A stretch of DNA of 64,000 nucleotides from Symbiodinium natans (Eukaryota > Sar > Dinophyceae > Suessiales > Symbiodiniaceae), in NCBI GenBank assembly GCA_905221605.1, contig CAJNDS010002842.1, forward strand, positions 165,001 through 229,000, given 5' to 3'. Positions 1 to 11,208 of this stretch are shown piece by piece. The stretch's first letter is position 1, and every line of letters starts with the position of its first letter. Both the position numbers and the translations under genes were made by a program. A model generated the notes under the pieces. The model was not told the origin of the DNA, did not search any database, and saw nothing but the letters and a program-made list of their open reading frames with translations.

Positions 1-347
1 AGATTGGGGCCGTTTGGGGTGTAGAATTGAACATTGCGGCGTGGTGGTGTAAACACTAAACACTTCCCCCCCCCCCCCCCCCTCCGGCCCCTTAACCCCT
101 AGACTCTGAAACCCTCTAAACCCCTAAATCCATAAACCCTAAGCCCTAAACCCTCCCTAACCCCTCCATAAACCCCAAGCCCTATACCCTCCATAAACCC
201 TAAACCCTAACACGGTCGACACAACGTGCAGCCTGGTGCCCTAAACCCTCCATAAAGCCTCCACAAACACTAAACCCTAAACCCTAAACCCTAAACCCTA
301 AACCCTAAACCCTAAACCCTAAACCATCCCTAAAGCCCTTGCTTCAG

Positions 348-419
348 AGGTCCGGCACCTGAGATGCAGAACCGACTCAAGCATGGCCTGGCGAAGGCCA
401 TGGGTGCCGCCTGGCTGCC
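348..419 (+). CDS. Candidate internal exon, unknown gene
   Basis: A unique GC-richer island between telomere-like arrays, preceded by a TTCAG acceptor. One open frame reads MQNRLKHGLAKAMGAAW, a gene-like composition quite unlike the repeat translations. A second frame is also open, and neither edge is certain. It may be an upstream exon of the gene at 3337-7768, but no phase link could be made. Confidence 0.3.
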
Positions 420-1624
420 AGGGTTTCAGGGCTTGGGGCATTAGGGTGTAGGGTGTAGGGTTAGGGTTTCGGGTTTAGGGTTTAGGATTTAGGGTTTAGG
501 GTTTAGGGTTTAGGGTTCAGGGCAGCAATAGGGATTAGGGCTTGGGGTTTGGGGCTGAGGGAAAACCCAATGGGTTTTGCCATTTAGGGAGAACGTTTGG
601 CACTCGGATCGAGGGGCTGCTGCTGTTGGGACACCTCTGCTTGCTTAGGGTTTAGGGTTTGGGGTTCAGGGTTCAGGGTTCAGGATTCAGGGTTCAGGGT
701 TCAGGGAGTTGGAGAAGGAGAGGGAGAGGGAGAGGGAGAGAAGGCCAGGGAGAGGGAGAGGGGCACGCCTGGAGAACCAAAGGTACTTCGGCGTGGCATT
801 TCCCGCCTCTCAGAAAGGCCGGCCGGAGCAGCAATGTGGGTTTTTTCCATGTATTGGCTCCCAACACGCATGATCTAGTTCTACCAGTCCAGTCCCCTTT
901 TGTGGGAAAGAGAGCAGGGCAGCTACAGGGGATCAGGGCTTGAACTGAACTGATGCAAGGGTTGATTAGTGGTAATGATGCTCCGGTGTTCGGGCTTGCT
1001 GAGGCTTTCGGTGCTTGGGTTTCCTCATGCTTGAGAGTTTCTGCTGTAGTCGAGGGTTTCGAGTTTAGTGCTCTAGATGTCTAGACCCTAAACCCGAAGC
1101 CCTAAACCCTAAACCCTGAGCATTCCCGACCGGGTCCGAACCGCTTACAGCTATGGTCCACACCGTAAACCCTGTAGACCCTAAACGCCTCAAGCCCGAA
1201 ACCCCGACGCCGCCCGAACTGCCAAAGCTGCGACACCCGAAGCCCTAAACCCTAAACCCTAGACCCTAAACCCTGAACACAAAGCGGGCCAAACTGCTGG
1301 AGCCAAGCCCATTTGAAAGTCTGAACTCGTATCTGCTCAAATCTCCAATTCCTCAAGAAAGTGTGCGGGCACTTGGGTTCATGATAGGTTTAGGGAGGTT
1401 TAGGGCTTACTTCTTAGGGTTTGGGTTGTTTGATGTATAGAGCTGAAACCCTAAACCCTAACTCCTAAACCCTAAACCCTAAACCCTGATGAACCGTCGA
1501 AAGGCTTGCCCGGCCGAAATTGCTGGCAAGCCCCTTCAAAGTGAGCTTGCCCTGGATGTGACGCCACGTGCTGGGATAAACCCTAAACCCTAAACCCTAA
1601 ACCCTAAACCCTAAACCCTAAAGC

Positions 1625-1835
1625 TTGAGGATGAACCCGGAAGTTGGGGTCATGTACCCTATACCACTATAGCCTCTATGAAGGTCAACTTGGGGTCATA
1701 TGCCATATGCCACTCCTACCCTGAGGATGAACCCGGAAGTTGGGGTCATATACCCTATACCACTATAGTCCCCATTAAGGTCAACTTGGGGTCAAATACC
1801 CTATACCACTATGTACACCACTACAGCCCCCTTTT
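1625..1835. repeat. Dispersed repeat with GGGGTCATATACC / CACTATA words
   Basis: The phrase 'gaacccggaagttggggtc' occurs twice here (near 1635 and 1729), followed by ATACCCTATACCACTATAG words. Related text recurs near 6750-6785, 26050-26110, 31120-31260 and 33450-33530, often ending in CCAAATGAGCCCT. It looks like a dispersed non-coding repeat family. No ORF was seen. Confidence 0.55.
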
Positions 1836-2002
1836 GAGGTAATGGACCATGAACCTTTTAGGGTCCCCAAGGAACCTCCTTCAACCCTTCATGCTAAACT
1901 CGGGCTGTTGGGGCCGCGGTCGAATGCAGCTGTTTGGGGTCAACCCAAAACCCAAACCCTACACTAGGGTGTCACGCCCAGGTGTACGAGGTCCATGGTT
2001 CA

Positions 2003-2127
2003 GTTTGAGGGTCGCGGGGGTTTAGGACGCCTTAGGGGTTGAGAACTAAATCTACCCTAGGCCAGCTACTGGGAAAAGTTTGAGGGTCGCGGGGGTTTAG
2101 GACGCCTTAGGGGTTGAGAACTAAATC
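2003..2127. repeat. Perfect 50-bp direct duplication
   Basis: The 50 bp at 2003-2052 (starting GTTTGAGGGTCGCGGGG) recur without a mismatch at 2078-2127, separated by 25 bp. This is recent local duplication inside repeat-rich sequence. Confidence 0.9.
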
Positions 2128-2463
2128 ATGGGACTACCCTCCTTAATCCCCAAGCCCTAAGCCCTAAGCCCTAACCCTAAACCCTAAACCCTAAACCCTA
2201 GGGAAGCTACTGGGAAACCTTGCTTGGGTCGTGGAAATGGGTCGTAGGAATCGCAAGGCTTTCAGGTTGAGGCTTTAGGGTCACCAATTCAAACCCTAAA
2301 CCTTAACCCCTAAACCCTAAACCCTAAACCCTAAACCCTAAACCCTGTTAAGTTCCCTTGAAATGCTGGACATGCAGCCGAGTACTGACGGTGCCCCTGG
2401 GTTTGGGCTCATATTCGTCACTCGTTTTAATACGAAGGAACTGGGCAGATGGCACTGGTAGGG

Positions 2464-2800
2464 TTTAGGGTTTAGGGTCTAGGGCTTAGGGCTTAGGGCT
2501 TAGGGCTTAGGGCTTAGGGCTTAGGGCTTAGGGCTTAGGGCTTAGGGATTTAAGAGGGATGGGGCCCATATTTCCCTTCTTTGGGCTTTATGAAGGCTTC
2601 TCGGGCCCGCACACTCCATCCTCCTTCCTGCCACACCCCTGACTCTTACCTCTCAGAGTTGAGGGCTTTTGGTCTCACTCACTTTCTGTGTCTGAACCCT
2701 AAACCCGAAACCCTAAACCCCAAACCCCAAACCCCAAACCCCAAACCCCAAACCCCAAACCCCAAACCCCAAACCCCAAACCCCAAACCCTAAACCCTAA
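2464..2800. repeat. Variant telomere-like arrays (TTAGGGC)n and (CCCCAAA)n
   Basis: 2480-2545 is a tandem run of the variant TTAGGGC. 2717-2790 is a run of CCCCAAA, the TTTGGGG variant. Each variant is homogenised within its own run, which points to local amplification after mutation. An island at about 2575-2700 lies between them; no convincing exon was seen there. Confidence 0.9.
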
Positions 2801-3044
2801 ACCCTAAACCCTAAACTTGAGAAGGACCGGTCACCCGTTGTTTTTTTCCTGGCCCTGCTGTTCCTGACGTCCATGACAGTAGTACGCGCCCATACCCGAA
2901 GCCTAGAAGATCACCCTCATCTTGAGTCCTAAACTCTAAACGCTAAACCCTAAACCCTAAACTCTAAACCCTAAACCCTAAACGCTAAACCCTAAACCCT
3001 AAACTCTAAACCCTAAACCCTAAACCCCCTAAACCCTAAACCAG

Positions 3045-3101
3045 TTGTGGATGTGCTCCGAAGTGAAGAGCCTGGTCGCGCGGACGAGGCAAAAAGCTGC
3101 G
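3045..3101 (+). CDS. Candidate internal exon, unknown gene
   Basis: Follows a CCAG acceptor and reads in phase 0 as a basic stretch including CSEVKSLVARTRQKAAV, with no stop. It lies just upstream of the 11-exon gene and probably belongs to it, but no donor gave the right phase to the exon at 3337. The right edge is uncertain. Confidence 0.4.
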
Positions 3102-3336
3102 GTGCAAACCTTGGGGGACCAAATGAGCCCTAGAAGGCATTGCGTTCATCGGGAGTATAGTAGCACCTAAAAAGGTTTACAGTTTTAGGGTTTAGGGTTT
3201 AGGGTTTAGGGTCCATATACCTTAGTAGGGAGTATAGTAGGACCGCCTTAGAATTCGAAACCCCAAAAGGGACCAGAATTTCGCGAAGTGACCATCTAAA
3301 CCTTCTTTCAGGCCTGAACCCCATCTAACATCTCAG

Positions 3337-6300
3337 TGCTGCCGCTGAACCATCGCGCGCGAACGCCTGTCGGTAGATCCAACAGTCCTGTGTCGTCGTG
3401 TTTATTTAGCCATGTGAGAAGTTAAGGTTTAGGGTTTCAAGGTTTAAGGGGTTTAGGGTATAGGTTCATTGCTCGAAAGGACAATGTTGTCTGCAATGGC
3501 TGGCCATTTTGGCAACGCATGTTTTTGAGCAGGTACCAAATGAATTCCCAGAAACGTAACGACTCACCTGCAACACAAAGACCCTCAGCCTTTTCAGTTA
3601 AAGTCCTGAGCCTTAAGGTCTAAACCCTTAACCTAGCGAAAACCCTCAACACTCATCTCGAAACCGTACACCCCAATTGCAAGGCCCTAGACCCTGAACC
3701 CTCAACGCTAAACCCTAAACCCCAAACCCTAAACCCCAAACCTAATGTCGCTGAGACATGCCGAGGCTGCCGCTGTACACCTCGGTGGCAGCCGGGGCCC
3801 AAGTGAGCGCAAACATTTATAGGGTTTAGGGTTCAGGGTTTAGGGCTATAGGGTTTCGGGCTATAGGGTTTAGGGTTTAGGGCTTACGGCCTGGCTACAT
3901 TCCACACGGCTGCGACCACCTATCTCGAGTCCTTGGGTCCTACTGACCCTCCAGAGCAGCTACTAAACTCTCCACACACCCCTGTGGGTTTAGGCATTCA
4001 CGACCACAAAACCGTCAGAGCCAACCGCAAACGCCCCCGGCCTCCCCAATCTCTGCCCCTAAGCCCTAAGCCCTGAACCCTAAACCCTAAACCGGCCCCT
4101 GAAGACCACCTTCGCGGACCTCCACGATCGGGCCGGCCGGATGAAAGCGAAGAACGTCATCCGCGACAGCATCGACTGGACATCGCGGGGTGGGTTCAGG
4201 GCGTGCCTGGGGTTTGGGGGCTTGGGGGCTAGGGTTTAGGGTTTAGGGTTAGGGTTTAGGGTTTAGGGCTTAGGGCTTAGGGCTTAGGGCTTAGGGCTTA
4301 GGGCTTAGGGCTTAGGGTTTAGGGTTTAGGGTTTAGGGTTTAAGGTTTAGGGTTTAGGGTTTAGGGTTTAGGGTTTCGGGTGGGTCCAGGGTTTAGGAAT
4401 TGGGGTTTAGGATTTGGTTTAGGAATTGGGGTTTAGGATTTAGGGAGACGTACCGATTCTTCTCGTAGGGAATGAAGGAATCCCTATTTTTTGAGGATCT
4501 TGTTTACAAGAAATGCTATCACCAAGGGAATCCTATAAAGTGGTCCACCCAATTCAAGCCTCATTCCTCAACCCTGAACCCTTCAACCCTAATCCGTCAA
4601 CCCTACCCTAGACCCTAAACCCTGGTTCTGCGAGGAAGAACTCTCGCCGCTACTTCTTCTGGCGCGTGAAGAGGAGGATGTTGCAGGAGCTAACAGGGCT
4701 TCTAAGGTTTGCCTATTGTAGGGGTTTAGGGTTTGGGGTTTAGGGTTTAGTAATATTCGCTTAAGGTTCCTGCATAATCTTACTACAAGAACCCCCCCCC
4801 AAAGCCTACTCTAATTCTTCGGGGTTTCTTGGGGTGCATTAGGGTTCTCGGGGCTGCTGTCGAGATTAGGATTTAGGGTTCAGGGTTTAGGGTTTAGTGT
4901 TTAGTGTTTAGGGCCTTGTAGCTATCCTCCAAACCAAAGTCTGCGAGCCCCCATCTCTGACGAAGGACCACATGATCAAGCGATTGCAGAAAGCGGACCA
5001 GACGCTGACCCACAAGGGTGGTGAGGTCGGACCCTAGAAACCCTAAATTCTAAACCTGAAACCCGAAACCCTAAACCCTAAACCCTAAACCATAAACCCT
5101 AAACCCTAAACCCTAAACCTTACAAGGGTAGTCAGCACAGTTGGGGGTTTATGCTGGCGACTTGGTCTTGCGAAGCCTTTGCCCAAGCCTAAACATTAAG
5201 GCCTAAGCCCTAAGCCCTAGACCTTAGCTAAACCCTAAACCCTAAACTCTAAACCCAAACCCCAAGTGTAGTAGCCTTGGGCCGGGCAGGCACTGATCCA
5301 GAAGTGGTCAGCTGAGAGCAACGTGGACTTCACCAGCGATCAGAAGATGGCACGCTGAGAGTTAGGGTTCAAGGGGTTTAGGGTTCAGGGTTCAGGGTTT
5401 AGGGTTTAGGGTTTAGGCCCAACTTACGCGTTCAAGGGCTCAGGGGGGTTCAGGGGTTAAGGGTGTAAGGCTTTCGGGGTTCAGGGGTTGAGGGTGTCGG
5501 GGCTTGGTGGATTCGGATTTTGAGTCTATAGGGCTTTACGCCGACAGGCCAAGCTCGACAAGGCAGTATCCAAGGAAAGTTTAGGGTTTTGGTGTTAGGG
5601 TTTGGGGTTTAGGGTTGAATGGAGGACTCCATGGCCATCAAAATCCCTCAACCCTCAACCCTAAGCCCTCAACCCTAAACCCTAAATCCCAAACTGCAGC
5701 TCGCTGTGTGCATGGCTCACAACCAGCCACTGAAACTTCGAAGCACTCTGAAAGCCATGGCTATCAAGACCAGTATTTCAGGTGAGCAGTTTCCCTCAGA
5801 TTGATATGAAACATCATCTTAAACGTGCTATATGGGCCCAAATTTCATATTCTCTTCGCCCATGGTTTGTTTATGGCTCCCAGAACCAAAAGCCATAAAC
5901 CCAAAACCAACACAAGAACCCTAAATCTTAAACCCTCAGCCAGAAGCCCTGAACCGCAAACCAAAGCAAAAGCCCTATATCTTAAACCCTAAACCCCCCA
6001 AAAGCCCTGAACCTTAAACCGAAACGAAAGCCTAAATCTTAAACCCTCAACCCTGACCCCTAAGCCCCCTCCTAAACCCTAAACCCTAAACCCTAAACCC
6101 TAAACCCTAAACCCTAAACCCTAAACCCTAAACGGTGCACCTGAACTCGCTCTTGGTAGGTCAGCTGGTTGGAGTCGCAGAACGCCGCGCCCTCATTGAC
6201 CTCTGGTCGACAGACTGAGACGTACAATACGTGGGACCCAGAGTCGGCTCTGATTCCTATTTGGGTTTTACCCTAAACCCTGAGCCTTTGGGTGTAGGGT

Positions 6301-6826
6301 TTAGGGTTTAGGGTTTGGGGTTTAGGGTAGGGTTTAGGGTTTAGGGCTACCGGCTACTGTTGGGTGGGGTACATTTCCGTCTAGAGAAGCCGTTGGGTAA
6401 GAAGGCTTGCGATGTGCCTGTATGTGGGCAGGTTACATCCACCTCAAGGGCAGCTGGAGAAGTTCTCTAAACAAGAAAAACGTAGATGTTGGATGACAGC
6501 ATCAAGAAGGCTGACTAGGTATTGACTAGGTATCATGTTCCCCGGACCATCAAACCACTGAATATTCTGTGAAAGTATAGGGTTTAGGGTTTATGGGGCT
6601 TAGGGTTTAGGGTTTAGGGTTCAGGGTTTAGGGTTCAAGGGGTCTAGGGGTTGAGGTGTGTTAGGGTTTATCGGGTCTGATTGCCACTTTCCCACAAGCT
6701 AACCCCGCGAGCACGTGGCGCGCTTCTCTTCGAATCTTTGAGGATTCTATGAACCCCCGAACTTGGGGTGAGATACCCTGTACTACTACTACTACTACTA
6801 CTACTACTGCGACGACGACGACGACG

Positions 6827-6870
<44 letters not shown>

Positions 6871-7768
6871 TTCTACTTCTACTTCTACTACTTCTACTAC
6901 TTCTACTACTTCTACTACTAAACCCTAGACCCTAAATCTTGAACCCCCCTGGACCCTAAACCCTAAACCCTAAACCCTAAACCCCTGAAACCCCAAACGA
7001 AATCTTTGTAAGCACCGCTTGCAGAGGTCGATGCTCGAGTGGAGTCCCTCCGGGCAGCCTTCCTCAAGACGCAGATTCAGGCTGGCTGTGGTTCTTCAAG
7101 GGGTGGTTGCCTAAACCTTATACGCCCTAAACCCTCTAGCCCTACACCCTGAACCTCAAGTTTAGGGTGGAGGGTCTCAGGGCTCAGGGTTGAGGGCTTA
7201 TGTTCTGGGGCTTGCAGGGTTCAAAACTTGGAGGCTCGCGGTTTCAGCCCTAACCCCTAAACCCCAAAAACCCTGAACCCTTTCCCCTAGCCCTAAAACC
7301 TAAACCCTAAACCAGGGCTCAGGGACCCCCAATTCAGGGCTCAGGGAACCCGACAGTCGCAAACAAACAAAGGGGAACCACGCACCGCCATCGGCCCCTT
7401 TGGTATGGCGTAGAGTTGCGGCATTTGGCTCAACTTTGAAGCGCTTCTCGGGATTGCAGCGGAAGCTCGCATTTTGCAAATTAGGGTGTCTTTTTTAGTC
7501 CCCTACCCCTAAACCCTAAACCCTAAACCCTAAACCCTAAACCCACTAGTTTTCTGGCATATTTTCCTGACAAAGGAAGCGCAGGTTCAAACCCTAAACC
7601 CTAAACCCTAAGCCCTAAACCCCAAACCCGAAACCCTGAACCCTAAACCCTAAACCCTAAACCCTGAACCCTAAACCCTAAACTCGGGGAGGAGCTCTTC
7701 AGTCAGCTTCCGGCGGCGGAGAAGAGCGGCCTGCTGTCAAGCTTGCGGGCGCACCTCGGCAGAAGAAG
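3337..7768 (+). CDS. Multi-exon gene of unknown function, at least 11 exons
   Basis: Family not recognised. Eleven islands join in a single reading frame with matching phase: 3337-3372, 3756-3802, 4105-4189, 4639-4688, 4966-5022, 5290-5349, 5548-5574, 5700-5781, 6160-6212, 7027-7080 and 7692-7768. All acceptors are AG. Donors are GT (5), GC (3) and GA (3). The product, about 208 residues so far, is soluble, mostly helical and charged; excerpts are FADLHDRAGRMKAKNVIRDS, DHMIKRLQKADQTLTHK, LAVCMAHNQPLKLRSTLKAM and ELFSQLPAAEKSGLLSSLRA. No signal peptide, membrane segment or catalytic motif was seen. Introns are 200-800 bp, mostly with TTTAGGG repeats; one holds the 6781-6918 microsatellite. The first and last exons were not found: there is no start codon and no confident stop. 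GA donors are the least secure part of the model. Confidence 0.6.
6781..6918. repeat. Composite trinucleotide microsatellite
   Basis: Consecutive blocks of TAC, then GAC, then TAC again, then TTC/TAC mixtures, all in one register. The blocks differ by single-base changes, as expected from a slipping repeat. It lies inside an intron of the gene at 3337-7768. Confidence 0.95.
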
Positions 7769-8323
7769 GTCTGGGTTTAGGGTGTGTTTAGGTTTTAAGG
7801 TTTAGGATTTTAGTTTTTTTTTTTCGGGTTTGGGGGTTAGGTTTAAGGTTTAGGGTTTAGGGTTTCGGGTTTAGGGTTAGGTTTTAGGGTTTGGGGGTTA
7901 GGGTTTGGGGTTTGGGGTTTAGGGTTTCGGGTTTCGGGTTTGGGGTCGTCTAGGGTTTGGGGTTTAGGGTTTAGCGTTTGGGGTTTAGGGTTTGGGATTT
8001 AGGGTTTGAGGTTGAAGGTGTTCAGGGTTTTCGGTGGTTTGGGTTTATACAAGCTTAGGTATTTTCAATATTACTCCCATATGCCGGAGCAAGCATTGAC
8101 ACTCACTGGGTATCTGTGCGGTTTCCGTGTTGGCTCGGGTTATTTCTCTGGGCCCTTATCCTCATGCAGCCCAATATTCAAACCCATCGACACTCTTTCC
8201 TTGAAAGGTCCGCAAACCCTAAACCCTACACCCGAAACCCTAACCCTAAACCCTAAACCCTATACCCTATACCCTATAAGCCCCAAGCCCAAACACCTAA
8301 AGCCGAAGCCCTGGTTCGCCCAG

Positions 8324-8380
8324 GTGATCGCCCACGCCTTTGGCTTCGATTTCTTACAGTTAGATGGCAACAACCTCAGT
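8324..8380 (+). CDS. Candidate internal exon
   Basis: After the acceptor CGCCCAG the frame reads VIAHAFGFDFLQLDGNNLSG, gene-like and unlike repeat translations. The sequence before the acceptor stays open in the same frame, so the left edge may be earlier. It may continue the gene at 3337-7768, but a stop arises when it is joined directly to 7768, so an exon is missing between them or the gene is different. Confidence 0.4.
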
Positions 8381-8933
8381 GGGCTTGGGGCTTCGGATTC
8401 CGGGTCAGGGTTAGGGGTTAGGGGTTCGGGGTTAGGGTTTAGGGTTTAGGGTTTGGGGTTTGGGGTTTAGGGTTTAGGGTTTGGGGTCCCAGCATGGCGG
8501 GCATGGGGCTACTAGGCAGGGCAGATGCTTTTGTAGTATGGGGTTGGGAGTTGGTGCTTCATTGGGGGGGAGGGGGGCTCCTTGCTGGAAGTTTCTGGGG
8601 GGTTGTAGCCCTAAACCCTAAACCCTAACCCTTGGTTGCCTTCGGGAATGTGGCGGCTGGCTTTCTCTATCCCAGGCGGTCGTTGTCCATTAGGGCGACG
8701 CTTGTTCTCAAATCGCTTTGCTCACCGAATCTGCCATGGTCTTGTGCAGGGTTTAGGGTTTAGGGTTTAGGGTTTAGGGTCTAGGGTCTAGGGTCTAGGG
8801 TCTAGGGTCCAGGGTCTACGGGTTCTGTTTAGATGCCTCAGTGTCTATCGCTGCTGCAAAGGTAAATGGGTTCAGTCACTGGAGTCGACCGACAAGATGT
8901 GACGATCACAATTGTTTTTTCTATTTTCTACAG

Positions 8934-9107
8934 GTCTGGCTGGAGAGTGCTTTATTTGTAGCCAAAGCAGAACCCTGGCACGCAGTGACGTGGCAGCCAA
9001 ATTCGGGTAGCAAAGAACAGGACATGTGGTACTGCAGCGTGACAGGGCCCTCCTCTCTAGCGGGATGCATGGGCGCGAACCGGCGCCTAATTTGCAGCGT
9101 GCGCTGA
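8934..9107 (+). CDS. Candidate terminal exon with stop
   Basis: A pyrimidine-rich tract and CTACAG precede a 174-nt open stretch that ends in TGA. It starts VWLESALFVAKAEPWHAV. It is the longest repeat-free piece in the first 10 kb. The opposite strand is also open over much of it, so it could be a non-coding or transposon remnant rather than a last exon. Confidence 0.3.
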   Translation, partial: VWLESALFVAKAEPWHAVTWQPNSGSKEQDMWYCSVTGPSSLAGCMGANRRLICSVR

Positions 9108-11067
9108 ATCATTTCTTGCGGCCACCTCACTGAGGGTGGCTGCCCACGACCTTGCTACAAGCTTTCGCTTTCATAGCGGGGTAACATGTTACAATCTTAA
9201 GGGTACTTAAACTCAATCAGGAATAGAAATTAGCTTTTTTAGCACTATCCCAACCATGAACTAGCTTTCTTCGTCTTGACATAGAAGTGCGTCGATGTTG
9301 TACAAAGCTTGTTGCTGGACCGCAAAACCCTCCACTCCTCCACAACCGCGCAAGAAGACAGCAAAAAGGGCTGGTCTGTAGCCTCTGCACCTAGTCACCC
9401 TAAACCCTGGACCCTAGTTCCTAAGCCCACCACCCTCCACATACCCCGGCACTTCCTATCCCTAAACCCTAAACCCTAAACCCTAAACCCTAAACCCTAA
9501 ACCCTAATCCACCAAGTTGAGGGTTCATGTTGGAACTATACGGACAATACACATGCAGACGCAAAGAATGCCTGAAACCTCAGATTTGATGAATCTCCTT
9601 TACAAAAGCCACCCTAAACCCTAAACCATAAGCCCTAGACCCTAAACGCTAAACCCTAAACCCTGAACCCTAAACCCTAAAACCCTAAAGGACCCTCCAG
9701 CAACAGGCGGGGGGGGGGGGGGTTCTCGGTGGGAGAATGGTAGCAGAAGCTGCGCACCTAATCGCTTCAGGCTCCCTAAGCTCTAGGCCCTCTAGGGTTT
9801 TGGGATGAAACCCTTAGCCCTAAACCCTAAAGCCTAAACCTTAAATCCTAAATCCTAAACCCTGAGCCTCCCCGTTTCCCCAAAGCTTTCAGGAACCCAC
9901 GGCATGCTTTTTTGCATTTCAAGGTTCGCCATCATAGCATCTGTTGTTTTCCCAGGGCCAGCCACATCCTGAGCCCTAACCTACAAACTTGAAACCATCC
10001 TAAAACCCTAAACTCAAAACCAAAACCCCAACCCCCACCCCTAAACCCTAAACGCTAAACCTTATACCCTAAACCCTAGACCCCAACCTCAACAACCTGA
10101 ACCCCGATCCCGAGCCGACACGCTCCCAATCACCGAGTCGGCTCTTGCGGCTCAGCAGCACTGCACATTAATTAGACCAATTTAGAAAACTTGCAGAAGT
10201 CGATTAGAGATATGAACTGGTTTTATATTTTATCTCACCTACATTTTGTTCTGATGTCATTATTGTTATAAATCAAATCTTATTTATGAAGTAATGTAGG
10301 TTCGAGGAGTGCGGCTTGCGGCTTAGGGTCTAGGGGTTTGGGGCTTAGGCACAACCCTCAACCCTCAGCCCATCAGCCCTAAGCCTAAAGAACCAAGCAG
10401 GGCTGTAGGGTTTAGGGTTGCAGAATTGTAGGGTTGTAGGGTTTAGGGTGTGCCCTCAATCCTAAGCCAAGAATTTTTTAACTTCAGGAGCCAAGCTAGT
10501 CACCTTGAAATAAGACACCCCAAACCCTCATAGCCCTAAACCCTAAATCCCAAACCCTACAACTCCATCCCGTAAACCCCCAAACCCTTATAACCCTAAA
10601 CCCTATAAATCCTACACCTCAGACCCTTGCACTCCAGATTCCAGACCGATACAACCCTAAGTAAACACCAAAGAACCCTAAACCCCAAACCCTAAGCCCT
10701 AAACTCTCGACCCCAAACCCTTATCCCTAAACCCCAAACCCCCAAGACAGACCGGACCATGGCTTCATGAGGGACGAGCCTCCCTCCTCTGCCCGCACTG
10801 CCCGGGCCCGGCGCAGTCCTCAGCTTGGATATGGAGTTTAGGGTTTATAGGGTTTAGGGTTAAGGGTTTATAGAGGGTTAGGGTTGAGGGTTTGGTTTAG
10901 GGGTGTCAAGGTCTTCAGAGTTAAGCCCGATGCACCTCAGCAGCCACTCCATACCCTCTTGAAGAAGGAGTGAAAATGCTTGGCTTTGTTGAGCCTTCGC
11001 ACCTACAACACGAAAGCTTGTTAAGCCTACTTCTCCCCGGCCCAACCTTGTAGAGCCTCCCTTGTTC
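9108..11067. other. Gene-poor stretch; AT-rich island at about 10160-10310
   Basis: Telomere-like arrays, a G run near 9711-9722 and unique spacers without convincing splice-flanked coding islands. The piece at 10160-10310 is clearly AT-rich (TTATATTTTATCTC, TATTGTTATAAATC), in contrast to everything around it, and carries no ORF. Nothing else recognisable. Confidence 0.6.
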
Positions 11068-11166
11068 CTTTTTTTTTGGGGGGGGGAGGTGAGGCTTTTC
11101 TTAAAAGGCCCCTTTTAACAAAAAAAACAAAGGTGCCCTTTTCATTCCTAGGTTGTTCTTGGATCT
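11068..11166 (+). repeat. Short dispersed element, family A (poly-T/poly-G headed)
   Basis: Starts with TTTTTTTTTGGGGGGGG, then GGCTTTTCTTAAAAGGCCCC, AAAAAAACAAAGGTGCCC and TTTTCATTCCTAGG...GGATCTAGG. The same order of words is seen at 12536-12622, 20429-20530, 21485-21575 and 27400-27480, giving the pattern T(n)G(n)..AGG.TCCCTTATAA..CCCTT.AAA..AAAAGGGCACCCTTTT..CCTAGG..GGGTCTAG. It is non-coding and probably a small mobile repeat. Confidence 0.7.
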
Positions 11167-11208
11167 AGGAGTCCTATAACTTCCTAAAGCCTTCGGCTTC
11201 TCCCGCAG

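Noticed and set aside
1-2000. A true telomere at the left edge
   Set aside because: Arrays are short, mixed in direction and mixed with unique islands throughout the 64 kb; an end would be one long uniform array.
7425-7450. Relic of the dinoflagellate spliced leader (CATTTGGCTCAA)
   Set aside because: Only about 12 bases resemble the leader, with a gap and no repeat of the motif beside a gene start.
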